Assembly (NCBI GenBank): GCA_947588705.1
Contig: CANPYT010000002.1
Span: 1-64,000 of the forward strand
Length of the DNA: 64,000 nt
Direction: 5' to 3'
From: an uncultured Acetatifactor sp.
Lineage (GTDB): Bacteria; Bacillota; Clostridia; Lachnospirales; Lachnospiraceae
The translations under genes were made by a program, and so were the position numbers. Below are positions 63,813-64,000 of this stretch, piece after piece (position 1 is the first letter of the stretch; each line of letters begins with the position of its first letter). The notes beneath the pieces were generated by a model. That model had not been told where the DNA came from. It ran no database searches and saw nothing but the letters and a program-made list of their open reading frames with translations.

Positions 63813-64000
63813 CTACACTTCCATGATGATCGGCAGGATCATAGGACGGCGCTTTGTCCTTTTCCAGACATAATCGCTGAGGGAATCCTTTGTGGTGTTC
63901 TTCAGCTTGCCCCAATCGGTGATCCCGCGGTCAAGGCATTTTTGCAGGGCCTCATCTACCGTATGGCGCGCCTCCTCGATCAGTTCGTCGGACTCTTTTA
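63813..64000 (-). CDS. rnj: Ribonuclease J, C-terminal end (partial)
   Basis: The last 62 codons before a stop at 63813-63815: EEARHTVDEALQKCLDRGI, TDWGKLKNTTKDSLSDYVW, KRTKRRPMILPIIMEV. This matches the C-terminal domain end of Firmicutes RNase J (the KRRPMILP-type ending is characteristic). The gene begins beyond the right window edge. Confidence 0.85.
   Translation of the reverse strand, partial: KESDELIEEARHTVDEALQKCLDRGITDWGKLKNTTKDSLSDYVWKRTKRRPMILPIIMEV

Overview
The window looks like a chromosomal segment of a flagellated, spore-forming Clostridia bacterium, most likely a Lachnospiraceae. The grounds are a Spo0A-type DNA-binding protein, the mbl-flhO-flhP gene order, the cdaA-cdaR-glmM operon, type III glutamine synthetase, RNase J and YlbF, and strong purine-rich ribosome binding sites throughout. 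Almost every gene is on the minus strand; the one clear exception is a YerB-like lipoprotein gene (30102-31268). No prophage, CRISPR array, restriction system or rRNA is visible.

Left part (1-28400) is one long cell-surface glycan locus read right to left, starting at a candidate promoter near 28336-28364. In order of transcription: a two-ORF multi-pass membrane protein (probably one gene split at an A6 run), a GT2, a membrane polyprenyl-phosphate sugar phosphotransferase, a Wzz-like chain-length protein fused to a degenerate kinase-like domain, a GT2, EpsG-type polymerase, two GT4, a GT2, a secreted SH3/endo-glucosaminidase, a proline-rich lipoprotein, a Wzy/O-antigen-ligase-like protein, a CapD/PglF-type 4,6-dehydratase, a PglC-like phosphotransferase fused to an epimerase, a GT2 and a GT4. 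Then, across an ISL3 transposase remnant and a sharp drop in G+C, an AT-rich segment (1-6130) carries a DUF4214-like protein, a GT4, an SDR remnant, a GT2, a Wzm/TagG-type ABC permease, a Wzt-type ATPase with a C-terminal glycan-binding-like domain, and a methyltransferase that runs into a coiled coil of 21-residue repeats at the window edge. That last trio resembles the Gram-negative Wzm/Wzt/WbdD system of ABC-exported, terminally modified glycans and is the most interesting feature of the window.

Middle part (28400-43950): a stand-alone Spo0A effector-domain protein and a polyprenol-type GT2 border the glycan locus. Then come convergent yerB and ptsH (HPr), the c-di-AMP/peptidoglycan-precursor operon cdaA-cdaR-glmM, two conserved membrane proteins, yvyF, comFC, recD2, flgJ, and mbl-flhO(flgF)-flhP(flgG).

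Right part (44000-64000): uvrB-uvrA; ftsE-ftsX, an M23 hydrolase-like protein and a CtpA protease, which together form a division/cell-wall-hydrolase module preceded by a PucR-type regulator; a YjfB motility protein; cvfB; an acyl-ACP thioesterase; a CPBP protease; a MITE-like repeat; tRNA-Gln; glnN with a leader terminator; a U32 peptidase; a TrmR-like methyltransferase; a catalytic-domain-less MltG-like protein; ylbF; and the end of an RNase J gene. A small palindromic repeat family (ends like gtaacagttcagcc) occurs after glmM, after ctpA and as a ~160-bp element near the tRNA.
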